NCBI GenBank assembly: GCA_049522565.1
Contig: JBEKNT010000006.1
Coordinates: 1 to 47,128, forward strand
Direction of reading: 5' to 3'
DNA from: JASHVB01 sp049522565
GTDB lineage: Bacteria; Pseudomonadota; Alphaproteobacteria; Acetobacterales; Acetobacteraceae
Length of the DNA: 47,128 nucleotides
Part shown: positions 7,511 through 15,900 of the stretch, one piece after another
How positions within the stretch are numbered: position 1 is the stretch's first letter
How the letters are laid out: each line of letters begins with the position of its first letter
Translations under genes and position numbers: made by a program
Notes under the pieces: generated by a model
Database searches by the model: none
What the model saw: the letters and a program-made list of their open reading frames with translations, nothing else
What the model was told of the DNA's origin: nothing

Positions 7511-8138
7511 TGCCGCACCGATGGACGCCGGCGCGATCAGGCGGGATCCCGCCGCGCGTGAGCGGGCGATCCGGTGCTTATGGCAAGTGGACAGTGCGGC
7601 GGAACGCGGGCGGCAGCCGTACCTGTATGCGGTCCTGGACGCTGCGCGGGACGACGGGATCTATCCCGAATTGCGGCGGCTCGCGAGCACCGAGCAGATC
7701 CTCGGGCTGTATCAGGGACGCGCGGCGACGGAGTTGGCTGCGGTGGCGCCGTACCTGGTGTGCCTGGGTAGCACGGATCGGGTGTTCGACTGGCTCTGGG
7801 GACAGGGCTGGGGCGAAAGCTGGGGGATTTTCCTGTGGTCGCTGGTCGCGCCGGACACGCTGCGCGCACATTTCCGGCGGCTTACCATGGTGCGGAGCGA
7901 CGACGGCAAGCGGCTGCTGTTTCGCTTCTATGACCCTCGCGTGCTCGGGGCATTCCTGCCGACCTGCGATGCGGCGCAGTTGAGTGAGATGTTTGGACCC
8001 GTGCAGCGCTTCATGCTGGAGCAGGAGGCCGGCGGAGCCATCGTCTCGTTTCGCCTGCGCGGCGGGACGCTCCAACGGCATGAGACACCGATCCGGAGCG
8101 GGCTCCCGGCGCCGAACAGGTTGGCTGTGAGCCATTGA
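7503..8138 (+). CDS. DUF4123 protein (T6SS effector adaptor/chaperone family)
   Basis: The 211-aa protein matches the DUF4123 (Tap/TEC) pattern along its length: PYLYAVLDAAR near residue 39, LYQGRAATELAAVAPYLV near 70, GWGESWGIFLWS near 101, then FYDPRVLGAFLPTC near 141. Known members help load effectors onto the VgrG/PAAR spike of type VI secretion systems and act in the cytoplasm. The gene overlaps the upstream gene by 8 nt. No tss core genes or clear downstream effector lie in the window: the next gene is the convergent gluQ. It is therefore an orphan adaptor, working with a T6SS elsewhere or a relic. Confidence 0.82.
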   Translation: MPDAAPMDAGAIRRDPAARERAIRCLWQVDSAAERGRQPYLYAVLDAARDDGIYPELRRLASTEQILGLYQGRAATELAAVAPYLVCLGSTDRVFDWLWGQGWGESWGIFLWSLVAPDTLRAHFRRLTMVRSDDGKRLLFRFYDPRVLGAFLPTCDAAQLSEMFGPVQRFMLEQEAGGAIVSFRLRGGTLQRHETPIRSGLPAPNRLAVSH

Positions 8139-8175
8139 ACAGCCCGTCATGAATTGAATTCGTGAGCCGATAGAC

Positions 8176-9018
8176 CTACCGCTCGGTCAACTGCCGCACC
8201 GCTTCGGGGGACCAGCCGGCGGCACGCAGGTCGCGCAGCGTGGCCGCCTTGTCGCGTTTGGCCAGGCGGCGGCCGGCGGCGTCGGTCAGCAGCCGGTGAT
8301 GCGCGTAAAGCGGTGTCGGCCAGCCCATCAGCGCCTGGAGCAGCCGGTGCAGGTGGGTCGCCGGCTTCAGGTCTTCGCCGCGCGTCACCAGCGTCACGCC
8401 TTGCAGCGCGTCGTCATGGGTGACGCACAGGTGGTAGCTCGCCGGGGCGTCCTTGCGCGCCAGCACCACATCGCCGAACGGCGCCGGATCGCAGGCGATG
8501 ACGCCTTCGCCTGCCTCCTCGAAAGACAGCGGGGCGGTTACCGCCGCGAGCGCCCGCGCCATGTCCAGCCGCAACGCGAAGCGTTCCCCGGCGGCGATCC
8601 GGGCCAGGCGCTGTAGGGTGGACAGCCGCCGGCAGGTACCCGGATAGAGCGGGCTGCCATCCGGGGTATGCGGCGCGTTGGCGGAGGCCGCGACTTCGGC
8701 GAGGATCTCCGCCCGGGTGCAGAAGCACGGATACAGCAGCCGGCGCGCCGCCAGCGCGTCGAGCGCCGCGCGATACTCCGGCAGATGCTGCGACTGCACG
8801 TGCACCGGGCCGTCCCAGTCCAGGCCCAGCCAGGCCAGGTCCTGCGCGATCGCCACGGCGAACTCGGGGCGGCAGCGGCCGGGATCGATGTCCTCGAGCC
8901 GCAGCAGAAAGCGCCCGCCTGCCGCCCGCGCCCGTCGCCAGGCGGTCAATGCCGACAGCGCGTGGCCGAGATGGAGATAACCGGTGGGGCTGGGGGCGAA
9001 GCGCGTGATGATGGACAT
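8176..9018 (-). CDS. gluQ: Glutamyl-Q tRNA(Asp) synthetase
   Basis: The 280-aa protein is a short glutamyl-tRNA-synthetase paralogue without an anticodon-binding domain, as expected for GluQ-RS, which attaches glutamate to queuosine in tRNA-Asp. The HIGH-type motif is within PSPTGYLHLGHA (9-20). LLRLEDIDPGR follows. Zinc ligands are suggested by CFC near residue 107 and by YPGTC downstream. The KMSKS-equivalent is LAKRDKAA near the C-terminus. ATG 9018 is chosen because the conserved MSIITRFAPS start lies there; the frame extends far upstream (to 11250) only by chance. It is divergent from the esterase gene, 48 bp apart. Confidence 0.95.
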   Translation of the reverse strand: MSIITRFAPSPTGYLHLGHALSALTAWRRARAAGGRFLLRLEDIDPGRCRPEFAVAIAQDLAWLGLDWDGPVHVQSQHLPEYRAALDALAARRLLYPCFCTRAEILAEVAASANAPHTPDGSPLYPGTCRRLSTLQRLARIAAGERFALRLDMARALAAVTAPLSFEEAGEGVIACDPAPFGDVVLARKDAPASYHLCVTHDDALQGVTLVTRGEDLKPATHLHRLLQALMGWPTPLYAHHRLLTDAAGRRLAKRDKAATLRDLRAAGWSPEAVRQLTER

Positions 9019-9066
9019 GCGAACCGGACGGATAGTACGACCGTTGAGACGGGAGAGGAGAGCAAA

Positions 9067-9720
9067 ATGGCGGAACTGGACGGACCGCGCTGGGGACCGG
9101 CCTCGAAAGGCGCGCCACGCCAGCTTGTGGTGCTGTGCCACGGCCTGGGTGCCGACGGCCACGACCTGATCGACCTCGCACCCTCCTGGGCGCATGCGCT
9201 GCCGGACGCGCTGTTCGTCTCGGTCGATGCGCCGTTCGTCCACGATTCCGGGTTCGGCCGGCAGTGGTTCAGTGTCGCCGATCGCACGCCGTCGGTCATG
9301 GAGGCCGGCGTGCGCCGCGCCGCCGGCTTCCTGAGCCGGTTCATCGACGCGGAACTGGCGCGCCGCAACCTGGCGGCGGACGCCTATGCGTTGATGGGCT
9401 TCAGCCAGGGCGCGATGACCGCGCTGTTCACCGGCTTGCGTCACAACCCGCCGCCGCGCGCCATCCTGGCCTATTCCGGCGCGCTGATCGCCCCCGAGAC
9501 TCTCGCGGCCGAGCTGACCGGCCGGCCGCCGGTTCTGCTGGTGCATGGCGAGAGCGATGACGTGGTGCCAGCGTTCCGCTCGCATGACGCCGAGACGGCG
9601 CTGCGCGCCGCCGGCGTGCCGGTCGAAGCGACCTATATCCCCCGGCTGGGCCACGGCATCGACGACACCGGCATCTCGCTGGGCGCCCTGGCGTTGCAAC
9701 GGGCCTTCTCCCGGGCATGA
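9067..9720 (+). CDS. Carboxylesterase/phospholipase family alpha/beta hydrolase
   Basis: The 217-aa protein matches the small carboxylesterase/lysophospholipase family (PF02230). VVLCHGLGADGHD (about 22-34) carries the oxyanion loop. GFSQGAM gives the nucleophile Ser in a GxSxG elbow near residue 117. VHGESDDVVP supplies the Asp, and RLGHGID the His. Length agrees with the family norm of about 220 aa. GAGGAGAG precedes ATG 9067. There is no signal peptide, so it is cytoplasmic. The natural substrate is not deducible; family members act on short-chain esters or lysophospholipids. Confidence 0.9.
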   Translation: MAELDGPRWGPASKGAPRQLVVLCHGLGADGHDLIDLAPSWAHALPDALFVSVDAPFVHDSGFGRQWFSVADRTPSVMEAGVRRAAGFLSRFIDAELARRNLAADAYALMGFSQGAMTALFTGLRHNPPPRAILAYSGALIAPETLAAELTGRPPVLLVHGESDDVVPAFRSHDAETALRAAGVPVEATYIPRLGHGIDDTGISLGALALQRAFSRA

Positions 9721-9888
9721 CAGCGGCATGAAACCGCTGCCGCTTGCGTCTGCCGGTCGGCGGGAACGCTTGCGGTGCCCGGGACGGTCTGCGATAACCC
9801 GGACGAGTTCTCGGCGGCGCACAATATCTGGCGGGCTGACCATAGGAACCCCACCAGCGATTGCGCTCCGGACGCAAGGGAGCGGCGC

Positions 9889-10449
9889 TTGCCTGACGGT
9901 GGCCAAACTTTTCCGGCGCTGGTGCTGAACGCGGATTTCCGTCCGCTGTCGTACTTTCCCCTGTCGCTGTGGTCCTGGCAGGACGCGGTGAAGGCCGTGT
10001 TCCTCGACCGGGTTTCCGTGCTGAGCGAGTACGACACGCGCGTGCGCTCGCCCAGCATGAGCATGCGCCTGCCGAGCGTGATCGCGCTGAAGGACTACAT
10101 CCCCTCGGCGCGCCGGCCGGCGTTCACCCGGTTCAACGTGTTCCTGCGCGACGGCTTCGGCTGCCAGTATTGCGGCGACCGGCGACCCGCGCACGACCTG
10201 ACCTTCGACCACGTGGTGCCGCGCAGCCGGGGGGGGCGCACGACGTGGGAGAACGTCGTCACCGCCTGCGCCGACTGCAATCTGCGCAAGGGGTCCCGGC
10301 TGCCGCGCGAGTGCGCGATGTTCCCACGCTGCCACCCGCGTCAGCCGACCACGTGGGAGTTGCAGGACCAGGGGCGGGGGTTCCCGCCGAACTACCTGCA
10401 CCAGAGCTGGCGGGACTACCTGTATTGGGACACCGAGCTGGAGAGCTGA
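9889..10449 (+). CDS. HNH endonuclease family protein
   Basis: The 186-aa protein belongs to the alphaproteobacterial HNH family that begins FPALVLNADFRPLSYFPLSL. The nuclease motif has CQYC near residue 86, DHVVPRSRGG (the core His with preceding Asp) near 104, and a second Cys pair in TACADCNLRKG near 126; the four Cys probably bind a structural zinc. TTG 9889 is preferred as start because AAGGGAG lies 6 nt upstream and the family begins there; ATG 9775 in the same frame would add 38 residues of poor-looking sequence. Function is not established for this family; DNA repair or defence roles have been proposed for HNH proteins generally. Confidence 0.88.
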   Translation: MPDGGQTFPALVLNADFRPLSYFPLSLWSWQDAVKAVFLDRVSVLSEYDTRVRSPSMSMRLPSVIALKDYIPSARRPAFTRFNVFLRDGFGCQYCGDRRPAHDLTFDHVVPRSRGGRTTWENVVTACADCNLRKGSRLPRECAMFPRCHPRQPTTWELQDQGRGFPPNYLHQSWRDYLYWDTELES

Positions 10450-10493
10450 CGGTGCGGCGCCGGCGTCAGGATAATCGGCGCCCGGGGTCAATA

Positions 10494-10600
10494 CTCCCCC
10501 TCCCCTTGTGGGAGGGGGTTGGGGGGAGGGGGGCGTACACCCGAAGACCATGGCTGTTTGCACCCCTCCCCCCAGCCCCCTCCCACAAGGGGAGGGGGAG
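10494..10600. repeat. 38-bp inverted repeat of the C/G-tract dispersed family
   Basis: The left arm (10494-10531) and right arm (10563-10600) are reverse complements at 37 of 38 positions, separated by 31 bases. Each arm has the form CTCCCCCTCCCCTTGTGGG then GGGGG tracts. The same arm text recurs at 19935, 25446, 25485 and 29917. The structure could form a long hairpin downstream of the HNH gene. Confidence 0.9.
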
Positions 10601-10772
10601 AATCTTGCGTGCGTCCAGCCTATCCTGACGCGCATGGGGGCGGCGGGGCGGTGTTTGTGCGCCGCCCCAGGCGTAGGAGACGAAACGCCTGCCTGTCGCC
10701 CCGAGCCACCGTGGCCTGGATGCACGTTGACCGGTTGCAGGCGCGTCGCAAGTCCCGCGCGTTCCCGCTGCG

Positions 10773-10993
10773 TCAACCTTGGCTGCGGCGGAGATCGGGA
10801 ATGCGCGCGGCCAGGGTCAAGTCGGCTCTGGCCAGTTGGCTCAACGCCTCGCCGATGATCTCGAACTGGCGTTCGACGGCGGAGCGCAGCGGTCGGCGCT
10901 ATAGTCGCCGAAGCTGCGTCCCTGCACGAAGCCTGCAATGGCGTCGGCCGCGTCACACACGTCCCACAGAATGCTGCGTGGGTCACGCCGCAT
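10773..10993 (-). pseudogene. HEPN-domain toxin (DUF86-like), frameshifted and truncated
   Basis: ATG 10993 lies inside the end of the MNT gene (11-nt overlap), as usual for MNT/HEPN pairs. The first frame reads MRRDPRSILWDVCDAADAIA then GFVQGRSFGDYSADR and loses homology near 10890. Another frame then carries the family's next segment: LRSAVERQFEIIGEALSQLA and LAARIPDLR, ending at a stop at 10773. So there is one frameshift (2 nt lost or 1 gained around 10889-10893). In addition, the C-terminal part with the R-x4-6-H ribonuclease motif is missing altogether. The toxin is therefore dead on two counts. Family assignment rests on the clear order of these DUF86 segments. Confidence 0.8.
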
Positions 10994-11294
10994 AGACCGG
11001 CCGCTTCCAACGCTCGATATCGGCGCGGATGAACGGATTGCGCACCGCGCCGGACATCACGAGATCGACCGGGCGGCCGAGCAATGCCGTAAGCTGCTCC
11101 GTGAGGTCGAAATACTCCGTCAGGTTTGGCGCCGGAACATCGGGCTCGTAGGTGACCAACAGGTCCACGTCCGACCGGTCCGGGTCGAAGTCGGTGCCGC
11201 GCGCAGCCGAACCAAACACCTCCAGCCGGCGGACATGGAAGCGCCGGCACAGATCGGCGATCTCGGCGCGGCGGGCTTCGATCAGCGGCAGCAT
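10983..11294 (-). CDS. MNT-type minimal nucleotidyltransferase antitoxin
   Basis: The 103-aa protein is a minimal nucleotidyltransferase of the MntA type, which neutralises HEPN toxins by AMPylation. GSAARG (28-33) is the nucleotide-binding turn, SDVDLLV gives Asp42 and Asp44 as metal ligands, and RPVDLV supplies the third acidic residue (Asp77). All three acidic residues are present, so it looks intact. The start at ATG 11294 gives the standard family length; the frame is open far upstream by chance. It overlaps the broken HEPN toxin downstream. It may be kept for lack of pressure to lose it, or have another partner. Confidence 0.88.
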   Translation of the reverse strand: MLPLIEARRAEIADLCRRFHVRRLEVFGSAARGTDFDPDRSDVDLLVTYEPDVPAPNLTEYFDLTEQLTALLGRPVDLVMSGAVRNPFIRADIERWKRPVYAA

Positions 11295-11375
11295 GGGTCG
11301 TTGGTCGCCTCGGCGGTCATGCGAGGCATTCCAGCACAGGTGCGGCACCCGGCGCTCCCCGTTCGCCGAAGCGGG

Positions 11376-11624
11376 GCTCGGCGCGGCGTGTGTCGCGGCG
11401 GGTCGTGCGGGAGCAGGCTGCTCGCTTACGGCGGCCTGTTGCAGGACGCCATGCGGCGCACCCTGCAAGCCGCCGACATTGCCGGGATCTGCGCCTGCGC
11501 GGTCCGTGCGAAGGACGATGCTGCGCGCCGGCTCCATGAGCATTTCGGGTTTGTCCGCTCGCCGACCGACCCGTTCCACTGGTCCCTGCGCTTGCCGGGC
11601 CTTCGCCGGCTTGCCGCGGGCTGA
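11376..11624 (+). pseudogene. C-terminal remnant of a GNAT-type toxin acetyltransferase
   Basis: In this frame the segments LLQDAMRRTLQAADIAG, AVRAKDDAARRLHEHFGF and SPTDPFHWSL match the C-terminal half of GNAT toxins of the TacT/AtaT type, which acetylate aminoacyl-tRNA and pair with DUF1778-type antitoxins. The acetyl-CoA loop before it is garbled (GVCRGGSCGSRLLAYGG), and no N-terminal half or antitoxin can be found in any frame upstream. I read it as a truncated relic. The left boundary is approximate. Confidence 0.65.
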
Positions 11625-12180
11625 GGGCGAGCGGTGCCAGCGTGCCCGGACGGGGTGTTCCATCGGGCAAAGGGGTCGACCGTTCCGTCTCCCGTCTTGC
11701 GCTTGGAGCGCAGGTTGCCACCTCGAACAAATGAAGAACATTCGGTCGGCATGAGCAGGCCCCTCGAGTCAGCGGTGCCAAAGCGTTGTGGAAGTGCCAC
11801 ACACAGCGGAGGCATCGCGGAGGTGCACCCCATGCCATGCGAGGAAACCGATGCCGGTGGCGACCGCCCAACCCGCTGCCGCCACGCCATGGAGGAGAAC
11901 TCAATGCCAAGCGGGAGGCCGACAGTGGGCAGGCCAATCGCGCGGTCCCCAGCAGCTAATGGACGCGTGCGTAGGGAAGAGCCCATGCAACAGAAAGCCT
12001 CGGCCGGTAGTGGGTCAGTTTGAATGTCTGCAATGGGTGGATTTCTGCCGGTCCGCTTCCGGGCCGGGCCGCCCGGATAGCGGTCATTCGGATCAAGGCC
12101 GGGGTTGGCCGAGAGCGGAATGGCCGCCTTGGAGTGGGCAACGGCAACAAGCAGACGGGCGTTCACGCAGATTGTCGACG
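11625..12180. other. Gene-free stretch, no recognisable content
   Basis: Frames are open here on both strands, but none has a convincing start, codon pattern or recognisable motif. The region follows toxin relics and leads into a long palindrome, so it is probably decayed accessory DNA. I see no tRNA, transposase or array in it. Confidence 0.4.
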
Positions 12181-12291
12181 GCAGCCCTCGTTAAGAGTTA
12201 TCGGACGCCCTGGACGCCTGCCGACACGGACCGCGCGAGACGCTGGGTCGGCTGGCGTCCTGGGCGTCCGATAACTCTTAACGAGGGCTGC
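12181..12291. repeat. 111-bp near-perfect palindrome (MITE-like or structured element)
   Basis: Outer arms 12181-12218 and 12254-12291 are reverse complements at 37 of 38 positions. Pairing continues inward with one further mismatch for 7 bases (TGCCGAC against GTCGGCT), leaving a loop of about 21 bases. The outer ends (GCAGCCCTCGTTAAGAG) contain an AT-rich block, TTAAGAGTTAT, unlike the GC-rich surroundings. No ORF of use is inside. The form fits a non-autonomous inverted-repeat element or a transcript that folds into a long hairpin. No clear target duplication is visible. Confidence 0.9.
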
Positions 12292-12421
12292 CGTTCCGGG
12301 CGCATTACAAGACCCCCCATATGAGGAGATCGAAGCAGCACGCACCGCGCGGCGCTTCCACCACCCCGTCTGATATCCGGCCGGCTAACGCCGCTTCTCG
12401 TGCGACAACCCGTCCCCCTGC

Positions 12422-12940
12422 TCAGCCACAATCCGCCGGGATCGACCACGCGCCCGCTGCATCACCCGCCTCCTGCTCCACGGCGAGGTTGTCCTTCACC
12501 CGCGCCAGCGCATCGATCAACCCCTGCTGCACCGCAAGCGGCAGGCCGGCAAACGCCTCCGCGCGGATCTCCTGATTGATCCGCAGGATGCTCTCCAGCA
12601 CCGGCCGCGCCGCCGCCGTCAGCCACAAGGTGCGCACGCGGCGATCGGTCGGGTGGGCCCGCCGCTGCATCATCCCGTCCTCGCACAGCTTGTCGAGCAA
12701 TCGCACCAGCGAGATCGGCTCGAGATCGAGCCGCGCCGCGACCTCGGCCTGGCTCACCCCTTCATGCCGCGACACATAGATCATCACCGCGGCCTGCCGC
12801 CGTGTGATGGGCAACCCACCCTGCCGCGCCCGCCGCTCGAAATGCCGTTTCAGCAGGCGCGCCACGTCCTGCACGAGAAACCCGAACGTGCGGCTGGCCG
12901 CCGCATCTTCCACCGCCACGGCCCCGCGGTCATTCCGCAC
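12422..12940 (-). CDS. MarR-family transcriptional regulator
   Basis: The 172-aa protein has the MarR winged-helix layout: a dimerisation helix (GFLVQDVARLLKRHFERRA), a recognition region (VSQAEVAARLDLEPISLVRLLDKL) and the wing (MMQRRAHPTDRRVRTLWLT). It begins at GTG 12940, which overlaps the end of the RND pump gene by 11 nt, so it is the last gene of the pump operon. MarR proteins often repress neighbouring efflux genes and respond to small ligands; autoregulation of this operon is likely but inferred. An alternative ATG at 12933 is out of frame. Confidence 0.9.
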   Translation of the reverse strand: MRNDRGAVAVEDAAASRTFGFLVQDVARLLKRHFERRARQGGLPITRRQAAVMIYVSRHEGVSQAEVAARLDLEPISLVRLLDKLCEDGMMQRRAHPTDRRVRTLWLTAAARPVLESILRINQEIRAEAFAGLPLAVQQGLIDALARVKDNLAVEQEAGDAAGAWSIPADCG

Positions 12941-15900
12941 CCTGTTGGTCCTGTGCGAGTGGCGCCGGCGGGAGGTCCGGCGACAGCGCGTCGATCACCC
13001 GCGACGGGCGACGATGCGAGCGGCCGAGCCAGCGGCTGAACCCTTCCAGATACAAATACACCACCGGCGTCGTGTACAGCGTCAGCCATTGCGACACGAG
13101 CAAGCCGCCGATGATCGCGATGCCGAGCGGCCGGCGCAGCTCGGATCCCGCGCCGTGGCCAAGCGCGATCGGCAGGGCGCCGAACAACGCGGCAAACGTC
13201 GTCATCATGATCGGACGGAACCGCAGCAGGCAGGCCTCATGGATTGCCTCGCGCGGACTCTTGCCGGCGATCCGTTCCGCCTGCAAAGCGAAGTCGATCA
13301 TCATGATGGCGTTCTTCTTGACGATGCCGATCAGCAGGATGATGCCGATGATGGCGATCACCGACAGGTCGTAGCCGCACAGCATCAGCATCACCAGCGC
13401 GCCGACACCGGCGGACGGCAGCGCGGAGAGAATCGTCACCGGGTGGATATAGCTTTCGTACAGGATGCCCAGCACGATGTAGACAACCAGAATGGCAGCC
13501 GCGACAAGCAGCGGCATCGAGGACAGCGAGGCCTGGAAAGCCTGTGCCGTGCCCTGGAAAGATCCGTTCACGGTCGGCGGGATGCGCAGCCGGGCGGTAA
13601 GCGCCTGGATGCTGTCCACCGCCTGTCCCAGAGCCTTGCCGGGCGCCAGGTTGAACGACAGCGTGATCGCCGGGAACTGGCCTTGATGGCTGACCGAGAG
13701 CGGCTCGATCTTCGCAGTCAGGTGGGCGAACGCGCTCAACGGCACCTGGGCGCCGGAAGGGGAGGGGACATAAATCTTCGACAGCGCCGCCGGGTCGTCG
13801 CGGAATTGCGGCGCAACTTCGAGGATCACCTTGTACTGCGTCGTCGCGGTGTAGATCGTCGCTACCTGGCGCTGACCGAACGCGTCATACAGTGTCTGGT
13901 CGACGACCGTCGCCGAAAGCCCAAGCCGCGAGGCGGCGTCGCGATCGACCGCGATGGCGATATGCGGCGCGGCGACCTGTTGGTCGGACGTCACGTCCTG
14001 CAAGTCCGGCAGCTTGTGCATCTCCTGCTCGAGGATCGGCGCCCAGTGATTGAGTTCGTCGAGGTCGGTATCGGTCAGCGTGTATTGGTACTGCGTGCGG
14101 CTCAACCGGCCGCCGATCGTGATGTCCTGCCCCGCCTGCATGAAGAACTTGGCGCCCTGCACCTGCGCGACCTGCGGCCGCAGCCGCTGGATGACCTGGT
14201 CGGCGGTGACGTCGCGCTCATCGAACGGCTTCAACTGGATGAACACGCGGGCGGTGTTCTCGGTCGGGTTGTACGCATAGGCCCCGCCCAGCGAGAATAC
14301 GCCCTGCACCGCCGGATCGCGTTTGACGATATCGACGATCTGCTGGGCCATCGCCGTGGTCGACGCGAAAGAACCATCCTCGCGCGTGTCCACCTCGCCG
14401 AAGATGAAGCCGGTGTCCTGCTGCGGAAAGAAGCCCTTCGGAATGTTCATGTAGAGATAGCCGGTGACGACGATCAGCGTCAGTGTGGTCAGCAGCGTGG
14501 CAAGCTGGTGGCGGAACACGAAGTGCAGCCCCCGGTCGTACGCCCCCAGCAGCCAGTGGAAGAAGCGTTCCGCCAGCCGGTTGAGCCGGCCGCCGTCATG
14601 CTCGTGCTGCCGTTTCAGGAACAGCGCGCACAGCACCGGCGTCAGGGTCAGCGACACCGCCGCCGAGGCCACCACCGCGACCGAAACGGTGACCGCGAAC
14701 TCGCGGAACAGCCGGCCGATGATACCGCCCATGAAGAACAGCGGGATGAACACCGCGATCAGCGAGAAGGTGATCGAGATGATGGTGAAGCCGATCTGGC
14801 CCGCGCCGCGCAGCGCCGCCTGCAGCGGCCGTTCGCCCTGTTCGATATAGCGCACGATGTTCTCGATCATGACGATCGCGTCGTCCACCACGAACCCGAC
14901 CGAGATCGTCAGCGCCATCAGCGAAATGTTGTCGAGGCTGAAGCCGGCGGCATACATCGTTCCGGCCGTGGCGAGCAATGACAGTGGCACCGCCAGGCTG
15001 GGGATGATGGTCGCCCATAGGGTACGCAGGAAGATGAAGATGACCAGGACGACCAGGGCGATCGTGATGATCATGGTGATCTGCACGTCGTGCACCGCCG
15101 CCTCTGTCACCAGCGAGCGGTCGGACATCAGGGCGACATGCACCGAGGGGGGGATCGATTGCTCGAGGTGCGGCATCAGCTCCTTGATGCGGTTCACCAG
15201 GTCGATCGTGTTGGCCCCGGACTCGCGCATGATCGCGATGCCCTCGGCCGGACGGTTGTTGTACCAGGCGCCGACGTAAAGGTTCTGCACCGAGTCGACG
15301 GCCTGGCCCACATCCTTGACCCGCATCGGCGCGCCGTTGCGGTAGGTGATGATCACGTTGCCGTACTGCGCGGCATTGAAAAGCTGGTCATTGGTGTCCA
15401 GCGCGGTGACCTGGTGGGCGCCCTCGATCGCCCCCTTCGGGCCATTGACCGTTGCCGCCACCAACGCGTTGCGCACGTCCTCTAGCCCGACGCCGTGCGC
15501 GGCGAGCGCCCCGGGATTGATCTCGACCCGCGCCGCATATTGCTTCTGGCCGAACACCGAGACCTGCGAAACGCCCGGCACGGTCGAAAGCTGCTGCGCC
15601 AGGATGGTGTAGGCATAATCGTCCAGCCGGTAGACCGGCAGCGCATCGGAATAGACCGCATAGATCAGCACGGGATAGTTGGCCGGGTTGACCTTCTTGT
15701 AGGTTGGCGGGTTCGGCAGGTCCTTGGGCAGCAAGCCGCTCGCGGCGTTGATCGCGGTCAGCACATCCTGTGCCGCGCCATCGATGTTGCGCGCCAGGTC
15801 GAATTGCAGGGTGATCGTGGTCGTTCCGGTGCCGCTCAGCGACGTCATCTGATCGAGCGACGGGATCGCGGTGAACTGCTGCTCCAGCGGGGTGGCGATC

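Noticed and set aside
8176..11250. A 1024-codon minus-strand frame spanning gluQ, the esterase and the HNH gene
   Set aside because: Only its last 280 codons are gluQ; the rest is antisense to clear genes and lacks any coherent domain.
12804..14981. A 725-codon plus-strand frame opposite the RND pump
   Set aside because: It is Arg/His/Gln-rich antisense of a highly conserved pump gene in GC-rich DNA.
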